This document shows positions 33,707 to 41,815 of a DNA stretch of 64,000 nt, in pieces. The DNA is from Curtobacterium sp. VKM Ac-1393 (GTDB taxonomy: Bacteria > Actinomycetota > Actinomycetes > Actinomycetales > Microbacteriaceae), in assembly GCF_015350995.1 (NCBI RefSeq), contig NZ_JADKRW010000005.1, forward strand, positions 248,001 through 312,000, read 5' to 3'. The number at the start of each line of letters is the position of its first letter. Positions within the stretch are counted from its first letter, which is position 1. The position numbers and the translations under genes were made by a program. The notes beneath the pieces are model-generated. The model saw only the letters and a list, made by a program, of their open reading frames with translations. It was not told the origin of the DNA and searched no databases.

Positions 33707-35218
33707 TCAGGCAGCGGTCGCAGCCTCACGCCGGGCAGCGCGCCGCCTCACCACCAGGTCCCCGACGGCGAGCACCAGCGCCAACGCCATCAGCGACACC
33801 GTGAACGTCGTGCCGCTCCGGAACGCGTCGTGGTACGCATCGAGCCGACTCACGCCGCCGGAGCCGGCGCCGGAGCCGCCAGAAGCCGCTCCCCGCACGA
33901 TCCCGTAGAAGATGCTCGTCGCCACCGCGGTGCCGATCGCCGTCCCGACGCGCTGCCCGAGCTGCTGCATGGACCCGGCGACGCCGGACTGCTCGACGGG
34001 GATCTCGGCCAGGGTGAGCGTCTGGTTGGGCGACACCACGAACCCGCCGCCGAGCCCACCGACCAGGAACGCACCGGCCATCGCCCACGGCGTGACCTCC
34101 GGCGGGGTCAGCACCGCGGCGAGCATGAGCAGCACGAAGCCGACGACGACCATGAACAGGCCGAAGACCACCAGGGCGCGCCCGACCCGGTCGACGATCC
34201 GCCCGCCGACGTACGACCCGACGGCGCTGGTGGCCGCGAACGGGATGCTCACCATGCCGGCGAACAGCGGGGAGAGCCCGAGGCCCTCCTGCAGGAAGAG
34301 CGTGACCATCAGGAAGGACGCCGGGATCGCCGCGAAGTAGACGGCCACGATCGACAACCCGTTGCGGTAGGACGAAAGCCGGAACAGCTCGAAGTGCACC
34401 ACCGGCGACTTGCCCTGCCGCTTGTACCGGACCTCCCACAGCACGAAGAGTCCGAGGAACACCGCGAAGCCGACGAGCCACAGCCACCGGGCACCGGAGT
34501 CCCCCGCGCCCGTGGTGAGCACGAACGGCAGCATCAGCGTGATGATCGCGGCGCCGAGCAGCAGGATGCCGACGATGTCGAGCTCCCGGTCCTTCGCCTG
34601 CCCCTGGGCGCCCTTCGGCAGCAGCTTCACCGCGAAGAACAGGGCGACGAGCCCGAGCGGGACGTTCATCCAGAACAGCAGCCGCCAACCGTTCTCCTCG
34701 CCGCCGAGCGCGATGAGCCCGCCGCCGATGGTCGGGCCGAGGGCGGTGGAGATGCCGATCATGGCGCCGAACAAGCCGAAGGCCCGTCCTCGTTCCGGTC
34801 CGCGGAACAACTGCTGCACCAAGCCGATCACCTGCGGCATCTGCGTCCCGGCGGCGAAGCCCTGCAGGATGCGCGTGACCATGAGCACCTCGATGGTCGG
34901 GGCGACAGCGCACAACAGGCTCGATCCGGTGAACGCAACGAGCCCGACGATGAACAGGGCACGTCGGCTCTTCAGGTCACCGAGCCGACCGGCGGGCACG
35001 AGCGCGAGTCCGAATGCCAGGGCGTACCCCGCGACGATGAACTGGAGCGACGAACTCGTGGCGTCGAGGGACCGCTCGATGGACGGCAGCCCGACGTTCA
35101 CCTTCGACAGGTCGAGGATGGTCAGGGCCGCCACGGCCACGCAGACCGCGAAGGCCCGCCAACGCGTGCGGTCGTCGAGGCGGGCATCGGTCGGATCAGC
35201 GCTGGACATCACCGTCAT
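33707..35218 (-). CDS. MFS exporter, DHA2 family (14-TMS)
   Basis: 503 residues with fourteen predicted helices. DHA2 features include an early acidic LDLSKVNVGLPSIERSL (helix 1 Asp), GRLGDLKSRRALF as motif A, TRILQGFAAGTQMPQV in helix 4, and motif C-like GPTIGGGLIAL in helix 5. The family exports drugs, dyes or metabolites using proton motive force; the substrate is unknown. The start at 35216-35218 is used; a second ATG at 35207-35209 is three codons downstream. The C-terminal cytoplasmic tail is Arg/Ala-rich. A 504-bp non-coding region precedes it. Confidence 0.85.
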   Translation of the reverse strand: MTVMSSADPTDARLDDRTRWRAFAVCVAVAALTILDLSKVNVGLPSIERSLDATSSSLQFIVAGYALAFGLALVPAGRLGDLKSRRALFIVGLVAFTGSSLLCAVAPTIEVLMVTRILQGFAAGTQMPQVIGLVQQLFRGPERGRAFGLFGAMIGISTALGPTIGGGLIALGGEENGWRLLFWMNVPLGLVALFFAVKLLPKGAQGQAKDRELDIVGILLLGAAIITLMLPFVLTTGAGDSGARWLWLVGFAVFLGLFVLWEVRYKRQGKSPVVHFELFRLSSYRNGLSIVAVYFAAIPASFLMVTLFLQEGLGLSPLFAGMVSIPFAATSAVGSYVGGRIVDRVGRALVVFGLFMVVVGFVLLMLAAVLTPPEVTPWAMAGAFLVGGLGGGFVVSPNQTLTLAEIPVEQSGVAGSMQQLGQRVGTAIGTAVATSIFYGIVRGAASGGSGAGSGGVSRLDAYHDAFRSGTTFTVSLMALALVLAVGDLVVRRRAARREAATAA

Positions 35219-35722
35219 TCGTACACCGACCGGGCACCGGAGCCAGCGGCCTCGGCTGTACCCCGGTTCTTTACCACGATGGAGCAGACCGTGATCGGGC
35301 CCCCTCTCCGTGGCCCCCCGTACTGGGGGCACGGTGGGCGGATACGGGGTGCGCACCGCGGCTCAGATCGGCAGGACCTGAGTTATCGTGCATCAAGCGG
35401 TTGGTCACGTGACGGCCTGGATTCCCTAGATCCGGGTGCAGAACAGACCGACCGTGTTCGTCCGAAGACCCTAACCCGAGGGGTGATACAGACGATGACA
35501 TCATCGTTCCCGAGCGGAACCGAGTGCACCCTCACTCGTCGACCGCGTTCAAACCACGACAGTTCCGGCGCGCGCACCGTCGCCGCCTTCCGTCCGCACT
35601 CCGACACGGCAACCCACCGTGCAGCAGTCCGGTCCGCCTCACGGCGCCCCGTCGCAGCGTTCGCAGCGCTCACCGACGACCTCTCCGCAGCATCCGCTTC
35701 CGGGCCCGGAGGCCGGTGAGTC
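35219..35722. other. Long intergenic region before the LAL regulator
   Basis: 504 bp serving two divergent genes. It contains a GC-rich hairpin with one bulge (35308-35334, CCGTG/CACGG outer and CCCCC/GGGGG inner arms) and a perfect 10-bp palindrome, GTCACGTGAC, at 35404-35413. The possible 74-codon ORF at 35495-35719 is listed separately. I see no RNA gene. Confidence 0.5.
35495..35719 (+). CDS. Possible small upstream ORF, 74 aa
   Basis: ATG at 35495 opens a 74-codon frame rich in Ser/Arg/Ala (MTSSFPSGTECTLTRRPRSN ...) ending TGA three bases before the LAL regulator ATG. A GAGGGG lies 11 bases upstream. Its third-position GC is about two thirds, well below that of neighbouring genes, and I recognise no domain. 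It may be a leader peptide coupled to the regulator, or simply an open frame in a leader. Confidence 0.25.
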   Translation: MTSSFPSGTECTLTRRPRSNHDSSGARTVAAFRPHSDTATHRAAVRSASRRPVAAFAALTDDLSAASASGPGGR

Positions 35723-38419
35723 ATGGCACTCACCGGTCGACGTCTCGAGGTCGACCGGATCGCGACCCTCGCTGTACTCCCTCGGGAGTCCGCGATGGTC
35801 GTGGTCGGCGACCCTGGTTCTGGACGCAGCAGCGTCCTCGACGCGGTCTCGAACCGCGTTTCCCTCCCCGTCGTGCGGGTCGGTGTCAACGGGAGTGAAT
35901 CCCGTTGGCCGCTGGCCGGCGTGACCTCCCTGTTCACCGCGCTCGACGACCCCCGTGCGACGGCCCACATCGCCCATCTCCTGCAGACGGGTGAGACGGC
36001 GGTCCCCGTGGCCGCCGGACTGGCGGCGGCGCACGACTTCCTCGACGCCGTGCACGCACTCACCCTGCCGCCGACGCTCGTGCTGATCGACGACCTCGAC
36101 CGCATGGACGCCGAGAGTCAGGAGCTCATCGCGTTCCTCGCCGGCCGACTCGCAGGCACTGCTCTGCGCGTCGTGGCGACGGTCCGTTCGGTGCCGTCGG
36201 ACGGTCCGCTCGCGGCCCTGCCGATGCTCCGCATCGAACCGTTGCCGTCCGACGAGGCGCTCCTCCTCGCCCGTTCGATGGCTCCGGAAGAGGCGAACGA
36301 CGGCGTCCTCGCCGTCCTCGCCGCGGAGACCGGGGGCAACCCCGGCGCGCTCCGCGAACAGCTCGCGGTGCTCAGCCGCGAGCAGCTCACCGGTGCGGAG
36401 CCGATCGTGCTCCCGCTCCGACCCACCCCGACGACCGAGGCCCTCGCGGCCGTCGCACTCGGGTCCGCCGCGGGACGAGATCTGGACGTCCTCGCGAAAC
36501 TCGCCCTGGTGCCGGTCGCGAAGACCACGGCATGGGACCGCGACGAGTTGGACGACCTGGTCGGAGCAGGCCTCACCACCGTGCGGGGCCAGAGCGTGAC
36601 GGTCCGCGACCCGCTGGTCCGGTCCGCGCTGTACTGGCGGATGCCTGCCCGTGACCGCCGCGCGGCGCACGCCGCGCTGGCCACGGCGAGCGCCGAGTCC
36701 GACCCGCGGGCCGCCGCGTGGCACCGGAGCTTCGTCGACGACGTCCCCGACGTGGTCGCGCTGCTCGCCGCAGCACGGTCGTACGTGCTGGACGGCAACG
36801 TGCTCGCCGCGATCGCCCTCACCGAGCGTGCCCTGCACGTCGGGGGCGGCACCGAGGACGAGCTCGTCGCGTTGCTCGGGGTCGCCGAGGCCCTGCTCGG
36901 CAAGCGGATGCTCGGCTTCGCCGCGCGCTACCTCGCTGCGCTCCGGCCGTTCCGGACGACGGCGCACGAGGTCCGTCGGCTGCGCCTGCAGTACTCGGCG
37001 CAGTACCTCAGCGGCGACGCCGTGCACGCCGACGAGCTCCTCGTGTCGGTGGACGCGACGGACCCGGCCGACGTGGACGCGGTCGCCGGCCTGATGGCCA
37101 TGGTGGCGTGCTTCCGTGCCGAGGCGTGGGAGCTCGACCAGGCGAAGGACCTGCTGCACCGGGTCGGGGCCCTCGAGGCGTCGGCGTCTCCGCACACCGT
37201 GGAGATCACGACGACCGCGCAGGAGCTCATCGCTGCGATCGACGGCACCCTGCCGGCGGACACCGACCTGCACGACGGGCTCGCGACGTCGGTGCTGCTG
37301 GCGATGTCCGACCCCGCCCTGCTGCTCCTCGCGCACGCGCTGAGCATCGCCGAGCGGTACCGGAGCGCGCGTCGGGTGTTCGCCCTCGTGCTCGCCCGGG
37401 GCCCGCAGACGGCCCCGGTGTGGACCGAGGCGGCCCGCTACCTGACCGCCGAGAACGAGGTGCGCTCCGGGAACTTCCGGCAGGCGCTCCGCGCGATCGA
37501 CGTGTGGGAGGCCGGTTCGTCGGTGGTCGAGCGGCTCCGTGAGCCGTCGCGGGCCATCGCGATCGCCTGGCGGCACTTCGCCGAGGGGCGGTCGGCCGAG
37601 GCGCTGGCCGTCGTGGACCGGTGCCTCGAGCACCGGTCGACGAGCCGCCTGTGGGGTGCGACGGCGAAGCTGCACGCGCTCCGCGGTCGGGTCCTGCTCC
37701 TCGACGGACGACTGGACGAGGCAGCCGCCGCACTCGAAGCGGCGGACGCCATCGGACGGTCCCTGCGGAACCCCGCGGTGCTCCGGCACCTCGGCGACCT
37801 GGTCGAGGCGTACGCACGCCTCGGTCGGATCGACGACGCCCGCACCATCACCGCGCGGCTCGCGGCAGACCACCACGCGCGGCCCGGTCGGTGGGGTGCG
37901 CTCGTGCTGGCGAGGAGCCTCGCGCTCGTCGCCGACGACACCACCCGTGACACCGCCCGTCGCCGCGCGTTGGAGCTGTTCCAGCCGCACGACTCGCAGT
38001 TCGAGCGGGCACGGACCTTCGCGGCCCTCGCGATGGTCGGCAACCCCGCCGAGCGTCCGCGTCTCGGTGCGGCTGCCGCCGCGGCGTACGAGGCGGCCGG
38101 CATGCGCCGTCCCCTCGTGACCCCCGCACCGGCTGCGGTCATGCCGCAGTTCGGCACGGGTACGTCGCTCAGGTCCGCACCGGTGCTGTCCGCGTCGATG
38201 CCGGGCACGCCCCGGAGCGCTCCGGACGCCTCCGCCGTGCTCACGTCGCTGACGGCCGAGGAACGTGCCGTCGTGCAGAAGGTGACGGAGGGCTACCGCA
38301 ACCGCGAGATCGCGTCGTCGCTGTTCATGTCGCAGCGCACGGTGGAGCTGCGGCTCACGCAGATCTACCGGAAGGTGGGTGCGCGGTCGCGCTCCCACCT
38401 GGTCGCGCTGCTCACGTAG
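35723..38419 (+). CDS. LAL-type LuxR family transcriptional regulator
   Basis: 898 residues. The AAA/STAND ATPase at the N-terminus has Walker A GDPGSGRSS at 29-37 and a Walker B-like TLVLIDDLDRMD near 116-127. A long helical, TPR-like middle (~260-820) follows, with many Ala/Leu-rich repeats. The C-terminus carries a LuxR helix-turn-helix at ~835-898 (LTAEERAVVQKVTEGYRNREIASSLFMSQRTVELRLTQIYRKVG). Such MalT-like regulators bind an inducer and ATP and activate target promoters. No obvious target operon is adjacent except the divergent exporter. GGAGG lies before the ATG, inside the end of the small upstream ORF. Confidence 0.85.
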   Translation: MALTGRRLEVDRIATLAVLPRESAMVVVGDPGSGRSSVLDAVSNRVSLPVVRVGVNGSESRWPLAGVTSLFTALDDPRATAHIAHLLQTGETAVPVAAGLAAAHDFLDAVHALTLPPTLVLIDDLDRMDAESQELIAFLAGRLAGTALRVVATVRSVPSDGPLAALPMLRIEPLPSDEALLLARSMAPEEANDGVLAVLAAETGGNPGALREQLAVLSREQLTGAEPIVLPLRPTPTTEALAAVALGSAAGRDLDVLAKLALVPVAKTTAWDRDELDDLVGAGLTTVRGQSVTVRDPLVRSALYWRMPARDRRAAHAALATASAESDPRAAAWHRSFVDDVPDVVALLAAARSYVLDGNVLAAIALTERALHVGGGTEDELVALLGVAEALLGKRMLGFAARYLAALRPFRTTAHEVRRLRLQYSAQYLSGDAVHADELLVSVDATDPADVDAVAGLMAMVACFRAEAWELDQAKDLLHRVGALEASASPHTVEITTTAQELIAAIDGTLPADTDLHDGLATSVLLAMSDPALLLLAHALSIAERYRSARRVFALVLARGPQTAPVWTEAARYLTAENEVRSGNFRQALRAIDVWEAGSSVVERLREPSRAIAIAWRHFAEGRSAEALAVVDRCLEHRSTSRLWGATAKLHALRGRVLLLDGRLDEAAAALEAADAIGRSLRNPAVLRHLGDLVEAYARLGRIDDARTITARLAADHHARPGRWGALVLARSLALVADDTTRDTARRRALELFQPHDSQFERARTFAALAMVGNPAERPRLGAAAAAAYEAAGMRRPLVTPAPAAVMPQFGTGTSLRSAPVLSASMPGTPRSAPDASAVLTSLTAEERAVVQKVTEGYRNREIASSLFMSQRTVELRLTQIYRKVGARSRSHLVALLT

Positions 38420-38432
38420 TCGAAGCGAGCAC

Positions 38433-38484
38433 AAGGCGGACGGGAGGCCCGGTACCAGCTGGTACCGGGCCTCCCGTCCGCCTT
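38433..38484. terminator. 52-bp perfect palindrome, CGGGAGGC family
   Basis: Perfectly self-complementary over 52 bp with no unpaired centre, then TTTT (38483-38486), so it should work as an intrinsic terminator for the LAL gene. The outer arms (GGCGGACGGGAGGCCCGG) are those of the family; the inner part GTACCAGCTGGTAC is unique to this copy. Confidence 0.85.
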
Positions 38485-38791
38485 TTCCCTGTCCAGAACG
38501 CGGCGCGCGTTGCGGGAGTCCGCACGCGTCCGCACCGCGGTGTCCCCAGGACGCGGGGAACCGCAAGAGCAGTCGACGACTGTTGCCGTGGCGGCGTCGC
38601 CGGGTGAGGCTTCTCATGCACCGACCGCCGTGCCCCTCCCGAGGGGCCGGACCGCGGTACCCCGTCCGGTACCCGAGCCTCGTGGCCCACCCACTCCGAC
38701 GTCCGTCCTCGCCTGATCCGAGGACGGGCGCCGGTCCGGGCGGCGAGGTCCCGGACGCGCGGCAGACCCGACGGCGGTCGGTGCCGAACCC

Positions 38792-38836
38792 TGCTCCAAC
38801 CACCCCTGTTCCACCCACCCCCGGTTCCACCCACCG
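38792..38836 (+). repeat. 3 x 15-bp tandem repeat before glmS
   Basis: TGCTCCAACCACCCC, TGTTCCACCCACCCC and CGGTTCCACCCACCG follow one another directly, ending about seven bases before the GAAGGGA ribosome binding site of glmS. The pyrimidine-rich strand is the mRNA strand. Confidence 0.65.
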
Positions 38837-38856
38837 TTCCCCCGAAGGGACAGCCG

Positions 38857-40671
38857 ATGTGCGGCATCATCGCGGCGCGCGTGTCTGACGACGCGACGCC
38901 CTACCTGCTCGACGGACTCGAGCGACTCGAGTACCGCGGCTACGACTCCGCCGGCATCGCCGTCCGGACCGCCGCCGGACACACCGAGACGATCCGCTCG
39001 GTGTCACGGGTCGGTGACCTGCGCACCCTCGTCGCTGCCCGGTCCGGCGACGCCCTGACCGGGGTCGGCATCGGCCACACCCGGTGGGCCACGCACGGCG
39101 CCGTGCGCGAGGCGAACGCCCACCCGCACGCCGACTGCTCCCGGCGCGTCAGCATCGTGCACAACGGCATCATCGAGAACGCCGACCGCCTGCGCGAGAT
39201 GCTCACGGCGCAGGGCCACCGGTTCCGCTCCGAGGTCGACTCCGAGGTCGTCGCCCACCTCGTCGAGCGCGCCCTGGCCGTCGACCCCGACCTGATGCTC
39301 GCCGTGCAGATCGCGACCGCGCAGCTCGAGGGATCGTGGGCGATCGTCGTCCTCGACGCTCGCGACGGCCGGATGGTCGTGGCCGCGGACCGTTCCCCGC
39401 TCGTCGTCGCCCGGTCCGCCCGCGGCGACTTCGTGGCGAGCGACATCGGTGCGATCGCCGAGTGGTGCGAGACCTTCGTGGCGCTCCGCGACGGCGACGT
39501 CGTCGAGCTCGGCGAAGCCTGGACCTGGTCGTCGAACGGCATCACCGTGCCGGTGCCCTTCCCCACCCCGTCGCCGTTCGCCCAGGCCGCGCTCGACCTC
39601 GGCGACCACCCGGACCACATGGCGAAGGAGATCAGCGAGCAGGCCGACGTGGTCAGCACGATCCTGGACCGCGTCGCACGCCGCACCGCCGACGGCAGCA
39701 TGTGGGTCGGCCTCGGGCTGCCCGGCTTCCACCGTCTGGCGATCGTCGCCTGCGGCACCTCGCTCAACGCCGGCCAGGTGATCGCCACCGCGCTGCGCGG
39801 CATCGGCGGGGTCCCCACCGACATCGTCGTCGCCAGTGAGGCCGACCAGGCCGTGCTCGGCCCCGACACGCTCGTCGTCGCGATCAGCCAGTCCGGCGAG
39901 ACCGCGGACGTCCTCCGCGCGCTCGACCGGTTCGAGGACCGCCACCCGGTGCTCGCGCTGACGAACAACATGCACTCCTCGCTCGCCCGCCGGGCCGACG
40001 CCGTGCTCGACTGCCACGCCGGCCCCGAGATCGGCGTAGCCGCGACGAAGACGTTCACGGCACAGGTCGTCGTCGGGGTCGCCGCGGTGATCTCCGCGCT
40101 CGTCGCCTCCGGCCGCATCGAGGTGACGCGTGCGCACGCCCTCGTCGACGAGCTCCTGGACCTGCCGGCGCGCATCGAGCACGCCACGCAGGTGTCCGCC
40201 GACCGGATGCCGCTCCTGGTGTCGAGCGTGAAGGCGGCCACCGGCTTCCTGTTCCTCGGTCGCGGTGCCGGCCTGCCGTACGCCGCCGAGGGCGCCCTGA
40301 AGCTCAAGGAGCTCAGCTACCGCTGGGCCGAGGCCTACCCCGCCGGCGAGCTGAAGCACGGGCCGCTCGCCCTGGTCGACGAGGGCACGCCCGTCGTCGT
40401 GATCGACCACGGCGAGCCGAAGATCCAGTCCGCCATCGCCGAGGTCCGCGCCCGCGGCGGCTTCGTCATCACCATCGGCGGCGAAGGCTCGGACATCCCG
40501 GCGCTCGGCAGCCGCGGCACCGGTGGGCTCGCCTGGGGTGCGATGGCGGCGCCGTGGGGTCCGCTCGAGGCCGTCGTGCCGCTGCAGATGCTCGCGCGTG
40601 AACTCGCCCTGCAGCTCGGCTGCGACGTCGACAAGCCGCGCAACCTGGCCAAGTCGGTGACGGTCGAGTGA
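38857..40671 (+). CDS. glmS: Glutamine-fructose-6-phosphate aminotransferase (isomerizing)
   Basis: 604 residues, full length. The N-terminal Ntn glutaminase starts MCGIIAARV, so Cys2 becomes the nucleophile after Met removal; LEYRGYDSAGIAV, GHTRWATHG and VHNGIIEN follow. Two SIS domains form the isomerase half (ACGTSLNAGQV, ISQSGETADVLRAL, ELSYRWAEAYPAGELKHGPLAL in pieces), and the C-terminus DKPRNLAKSVTVE is canonical. It makes glucosamine-6-phosphate for peptidoglycan. The start is fixed by the catalytic Cys. The stop overlaps the start of a 37-codon ORF by one base (TGATG). Confidence 0.95.
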   Translation: MCGIIAARVSDDATPYLLDGLERLEYRGYDSAGIAVRTAAGHTETIRSVSRVGDLRTLVAARSGDALTGVGIGHTRWATHGAVREANAHPHADCSRRVSIVHNGIIENADRLREMLTAQGHRFRSEVDSEVVAHLVERALAVDPDLMLAVQIATAQLEGSWAIVVLDARDGRMVVAADRSPLVVARSARGDFVASDIGAIAEWCETFVALRDGDVVELGEAWTWSSNGITVPVPFPTPSPFAQAALDLGDHPDHMAKEISEQADVVSTILDRVARRTADGSMWVGLGLPGFHRLAIVACGTSLNAGQVIATALRGIGGVPTDIVVASEADQAVLGPDTLVVAISQSGETADVLRALDRFEDRHPVLALTNNMHSSLARRADAVLDCHAGPEIGVAATKTFTAQVVVGVAAVISALVASGRIEVTRAHALVDELLDLPARIEHATQVSADRMPLLVSSVKAATGFLFLGRGAGLPYAAEGALKLKELSYRWAEAYPAGELKHGPLALVDEGTPVVVIDHGEPKIQSAIAEVRARGGFVITIGGEGSDIPALGSRGTGGLAWGAMAAPWGPLEAVVPLQMLARELALQLGCDVDKPRNLAKSVTVE

Positions 40672-40784
40672 TGCGGGGTCGGATGAACCACCTGACGACG
40701 TTCCTGCTCGTGCTCACCGCGTTCTCGATCGCCATGACGACGGTGCTCGTCGTGCTCGTGGCGGGGCCGGCCGTCCTGGGCTGA
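40671..40784 (+). CDS. 37-aa hydrophobic small ORF coupled to glmS
   Basis: ATG at 40671 shares its A with the glmS TGA. The frame reads MRGRMNHLTTFLLVLTAFSI followed by a second hydrophobic stretch ending VLG, in effect one membrane helix with a short basic N-terminus. A second in-frame ATG at codon 5 would give 33 residues. Third-position GC is high and like its neighbours. The stop-start overlap means ribosomes finishing glmS could reinitiate here. Function is unknown. Confidence 0.5.
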   Translation: MRGRMNHLTTFLLVLTAFSIAMTTVLVVLVAGPAVLG

Positions 40785-40820
40785 GGCCGCGCGGGCCGGG
40801 CGCCGCCTGGTTCCGACTCG

Positions 40821-40862
40821 GAACGACGTTGTCGATGTCGTGCGACGTCGAGGGTGTCGTTC
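40821..40862. repeat. GTCGTACGAC-family palindrome, single unit
   Basis: Imperfect dyad centred on 40841.5 with core GTCGTGCGAC and outer arms GGAACGAC/GTCGTTCC. It lies between the small ORF and the M50 gene. No GCAACA box accompanies it. Confidence 0.65.
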
Positions 40863-40930
40863 CGCGGCGGACGCGGCGGAGCAAGCCGGGTCTCGGGCAG
40901 TTCGCGGGACGAGGCTGCGATGCTGGTCCC

Positions 40931-41644
40931 TTGACCACCGCAGCCCCGCCCCTCGTGTTCGTCGCGCTCGTCGTCGGCGCGCTCCTGCCGTTCCTGCCGC
41001 TCGTCGGACGCGTCGCCCGGATCGCCGCGACGATCGCCCACGAGGTCGGGCACTGCATCGTCGTCGTCCCGTTCGGTGGCCGCATCCAGCGCATCGACCT
41101 GCACCCGGACGGCTCCGGCGAGGCCTGGGTCCAGCTCGGTCGGCTCCCCGGCGGCATCCGCTGGCTCGTCCGGATCCTCAACCTCTACGCCGGGTACAGC
41201 GCTCCGCTCTGGGCCGGGGTGCTGCTGGTCACCGGGGTGCTGCACGGCTCGCGGTGGCTGCCCGTCGCCGTGCTCGGTGTGATCGGGCTCGTGGCGCTGG
41301 TGTTCGTGCGGAACTGGTTCGGGCTGCTCGTCGTGCTCGGGTTCGACGTCCTGGCGCTGTGGGTGGCACTGCGTCCGTCCGAGACCACGGTGCTCGTGGT
41401 CGCCGCCGTCGGGGCGTTCTTCGTCGTCGACGGACTGCGGTCCGTCGTGCAGGTTGCACGGTGGCTGCTCACCGGGGCCCGCGTGCAGACGGACTTCCAC
41501 ATCGCCGCAGCCGAGATGCGGGTGCCCGCCGGGGTCTGGTTCGTGCTGTTCGTGCTGGTGAACGGCCTCGCGGTGTGGCTCGCCCGGGTCCCGCTGCTCG
41601 AGGTCTGGGACACGGTCGCGGCGGGCGTGCGCGCGCTCTTCTGA
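40931..41644 (+). CDS. M50 family metallopeptidase-like membrane protein
   Basis: 237 residues with about seven hydrophobic segments. The zinc-protease motif HEVGH is at His37-Glu38-His41 within the first part, IAATIAHEVGHCIVVVPFGG, as in Peptidase_M50B-like proteins; a downstream Asp for the third ligand is not certain. Members act inside the membrane on small substrates or signal proteins, but many actinobacterial ones are uncharacterised. The TTG at 40931 gives MTTAAPPLVFVALVVGA, fits a leaderless mRNA and avoids translating the palindrome upstream; the frame is open earlier. Confidence 0.7.
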   Translation: MTTAAPPLVFVALVVGALLPFLPLVGRVARIAATIAHEVGHCIVVVPFGGRIQRIDLHPDGSGEAWVQLGRLPGGIRWLVRILNLYAGYSAPLWAGVLLVTGVLHGSRWLPVAVLGVIGLVALVFVRNWFGLLVVLGFDVLALWVALRPSETTVLVVAAVGAFFVVDGLRSVVQVARWLLTGARVQTDFHIAAAEMRVPAGVWFVLFVLVNGLAVWLARVPLLEVWDTVAAGVRALF

Positions 41645-41815
41645 CGCCCCGCGCATCGCGCTCCCAACACGTCCGCGACGATCCACGCGGTGATCGACTC
41701 GTGGAGTGTCGCGGAGCGGGTGCGCGCACCGGCTCCGCGTAACGGAACGCCGCAAACGACCGTCCGCGCGGCGGAGGCTGCGAGGCTACCGCCAGACGAC
41801 TCCCGGAGGTGTCCC

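Larger units (their letters stand above)
38420..38856. other. Intergenic region between the LAL regulator and glmS
   Basis: 437 bp without a convincing gene. It holds the 52-bp palindrome (38433-38484), a 9-bp-arm hairpin (CCGTCCTCG 38703-38711 / CGAGGACGG 38719-38727) and a 3 x 15-bp tandem repeat just before glmS (38792-38836). There is no glmS ribozyme signature. Confidence 0.55.

Noticed and set aside
38510..38716. 68-codon frame before glmS
   Set aside because: No ribosome binding site, composition like non-coding DNA, and it runs through a hairpin and repeats.
35639..38830. 1063-codon minus-strand frame opposite the LAL regulator
   Set aside because: Shadow frame caused by high GC at the third position; composition is repetitive Arg/Gly/Glu/His and no domain is visible, while the plus strand has a clear ATPase and LuxR domain.
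38485..38856. glmS ribozyme in the glmS leader
   Set aside because: No glmS ribozyme core or pseudoknot signature is seen; the ribozyme is known from Firmicutes and related groups, and the leader here consists of repeats and one short hairpin.
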